5,586 nucleotides of DNA, taken from NCBI GenBank assembly GCA_003485955.1, contig DNHH01000090.1, forward strand, positions 2,687 to 8,272, given 5' to 3'. Shown piece by piece: positions 4,482-5,586 of this stretch (its first letter is position 1; every line of letters starts with the position of its first letter). Source of the stretch: Opitutia bacterium (GTDB taxonomy: Bacteria; Verrucomicrobiota; Verrucomicrobiia; Opitutales; UBA953). A program made the position numbers and the translations under genes. The notes under the pieces were generated by a model. That model saw only the letters and a program-made list of their open reading frames with translations. It was not told where the DNA came from and made no database searches.

Positions 4482-5519
4482 GTGTCCGATTCTCGACCCT
4501 CTGAACCCGCCTTACGCACCAGCCACGTGCTCGCTTGTGTCTGGGATTTTGATAAAACTCTCATTCCGGGATACATGCAGACTCCCCTCTTCCGTGCTTA
4601 CGGCGTGGACGAGGCCGCCTTCTGGAGAGAAACTAATCAACTTCCGGGCCTCTATGCGCGGAAGGGTATTCGTACCTCGAAAGATACTGTCTATCTCAAC
4701 CACCTTCTGAGTTATGTAAAGAATGGGCCGTTGCGTGGTCTCACCAATAAGCGGCTCCGTGAATTGGGTGCAGATATCGAGCTCTGCCCTGGACTCCCAA
4801 ATTTCTTCTCTGAAATCCAGACCTACGCACAGGCTTTGGGTGCTAAGCAGGGGCTCGAAGTTGCCTTGGAGCATTACATTGTCAGCACAGGGATTGCTGA
4901 GATGATTCGAGGCACTCAGTTAGCCCGTCACTGTGCAGGCATCTACGGCTGCGAATTTCTTGAAGAGCCATTACCGCCAAACTTCACTCATCAGCACGAA
5001 CTTTCTTTAGAGACGCCGTCCGAAATATCGCAAGTTGCGGCGATGGTTGATAATACCGTGAAGACGCGTTTTGTTTTTGAAATTAATAAAGGAACAAGTC
5101 GCGACCCAGGAATTGATGTCAACGCAGTGGTGCGCTCTGAGGATCGTCGTGTGCCGTTTGAAAGCATGCTTTATGTCGCCGACGGCCCAAGCGATGTACC
5201 CGTATTCTCATTGTTGCGAAAGAATGGCGGCAAGACCTTTGCCGTATATCGCCCTGACAGCGAAGCAGAGTTTGCCCAATGCGACAGCTTGCTTCAAGTT
5301 GGTCGCGTCCATGGCTATGGTCCTTGCGATTACACCGATGGCTCATTTACCACGCGTTGGATTCGCCACGCAGTTTCAGGCATGATAGAGCGTCTCGTTG
5401 CGGAACGCCGTCAAGCTGTCGACGCCCGCGTCTCTCAGCCACCACGCCACATCCATCCGCCTGCTTCAGGTTCTTCTATTAAGTCCGGCAGTACGCAGTC
5501 GGGTCTTTTCGGCGACTGA
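4482..5519 (+). CDS. HAD-superfamily hydrolase (probable phosphatase) with low-complexity C-terminal tail
   Basis: From GTG 4482 the product is 345 residues. All four haloacid dehalogenase motifs are present. Motif I is VWDFDKTL (nucleophile D22, acid/base D24), motif II is YIVSTG (S135), motif III is probably the lysine in NKG (K203), and motif IV is VADGPSDVPVF (D234 and D238, magnesium ligands). The roughly 100 residues between motifs I and II look helical and form a C1-type cap, which sets substrate choice. Another 60-odd residues separate motifs II and III, longer than in small HAD enzymes. The last 30 or so residues are Ser/Pro/Gly-rich and probably disordered. Phosphatase activity on a small phosphorylated molecule is the usual role, but the substrate cannot be read from sequence. 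The start is uncertain: GTG 4443 adds 13 residues but runs through a hairpin, and no start has a good Shine-Dalgarno. The next gene begins 5 bases later. Confidence 0.85.
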   Translation: MSDSRPSEPALRTSHVLACVWDFDKTLIPGYMQTPLFRAYGVDEAAFWRETNQLPGLYARKGIRTSKDTVYLNHLLSYVKNGPLRGLTNKRLRELGADIELCPGLPNFFSEIQTYAQALGAKQGLEVALEHYIVSTGIAEMIRGTQLARHCAGIYGCEFLEEPLPPNFTHQHELSLETPSEISQVAAMVDNTVKTRFVFEINKGTSRDPGIDVNAVVRSEDRRVPFESMLYVADGPSDVPVFSLLRKNGGKTFAVYRPDSEAEFAQCDSLLQVGRVHGYGPCDYTDGSFTTRWIRHAVSGMIERLVAERRQAVDARVSQPPRHIHPPASGSSIKSGSTQSGLFGD

Positions 5520-5524
5520 TTTTC

Positions 5525-5586
5525 ATGGCAACCCCTGTGCGCAAACGTTCTGCAACCCTTGCTCGTCCAACCAGCGAGAGCCGGCC
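5525..5586 (+). CDS. Start of an unidentified gene (3' end outside window)
   Basis: An ATG at 5525, 5 bases after the HAD stop, opens a frame that stays open to the window edge: 20 codons reading MATPVRKRSATLARPTSESR. The basic, Ser/Thr/Ala-rich start gives no family clue. The tight spacing is typical of genes in one transcript, probably with translational coupling, since no Shine-Dalgarno other than a weak one inside the HAD 3' end is seen. With so few codons this could still be a chance frame. Confidence 0.5.
   Translation, partial: MATPVRKRSATLARPTSESR

Noticed and set aside
3979..4710. Long + strand open frame (243 codons) antisense to prfA and running into the HAD gene
   Set aside because: Its product is Ala/Ser/Arg-rich and featureless, and it overlaps two genes with clear family motifs in other frames. 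It is a by-product of GC-biased codon use.
1..5586. A novel defence, mobile or biosynthetic system
   Set aside because: I found no nuclease, toxin-antitoxin pair, reverse transcriptase, transposase, integrase, attachment-site repeat or CRISPR-like array. The recognisable genes are core metabolism and translation.

Overview
This is a compact stretch of bacterial chromosome. It holds mostly housekeeping genes with a few uncharacterised ones between them. I found no CRISPR array, transposase, phage gene, rRNA or tRNA, and no clear sign of recent gene transfer. The style of the proteins suggests the PVC group, most likely Verrucomicrobiota (Opitutae-like). Pointers are the zinc-ribbon membrane protein, the AP-superfamily hydrolase tail and the long HAD hydrolase. 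This placement is inferred from remembered family resemblance, not from a search. Shine-Dalgarno sequences are weak or absent at nearly every start, so several start codons are uncertain.

Layout, left to right. The + strand opens with the C-terminal end of an alkaline-phosphatase-superfamily (phosphodiesterase/nucleotide-pyrophosphatase-like) protein. Four bases later comes a membrane protein with two CxxC...CxxC zinc-ribbon modules around two membrane helices. That gene meets purC (SAICAR synthetase, purine synthesis; - strand) tail to tail across 6 bases. A 199-base gap upstream of purC carries the window's main non-coding signals: a perfect AT-rich inverted repeat with TATAAT on both strands, a short hairpin, a pyrimidine-rich leader and an 18-codon upstream ORF. 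Next on the - strand is tcdA, an E1-like enzyme that cyclises t6A37 in tRNA.

Divergent from tcdA is a small single-pass membrane protein of unknown function (+). Its 3' end overlaps the end of prfA (- strand, release factor 1) by 20 bases. Divergent from prfA is a HAD-superfamily phosphatase with a complete catalytic motif set and a low-complexity tail (+). The first 20 codons of another + strand gene begin 5 bases after it and run off the window.

Functional links are loose. tcdA (tRNA decoding fidelity) and prfA (termination) both serve translation; purC serves nucleotide supply. The AP-superfamily gene with the zinc-ribbon gene, and the HAD gene with the partial gene, look like co-transcribed pairs from their tight spacing. 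The least understood parts are the zinc-ribbon membrane protein, the single-pass protein, the HAD hydrolase and the purC leader.
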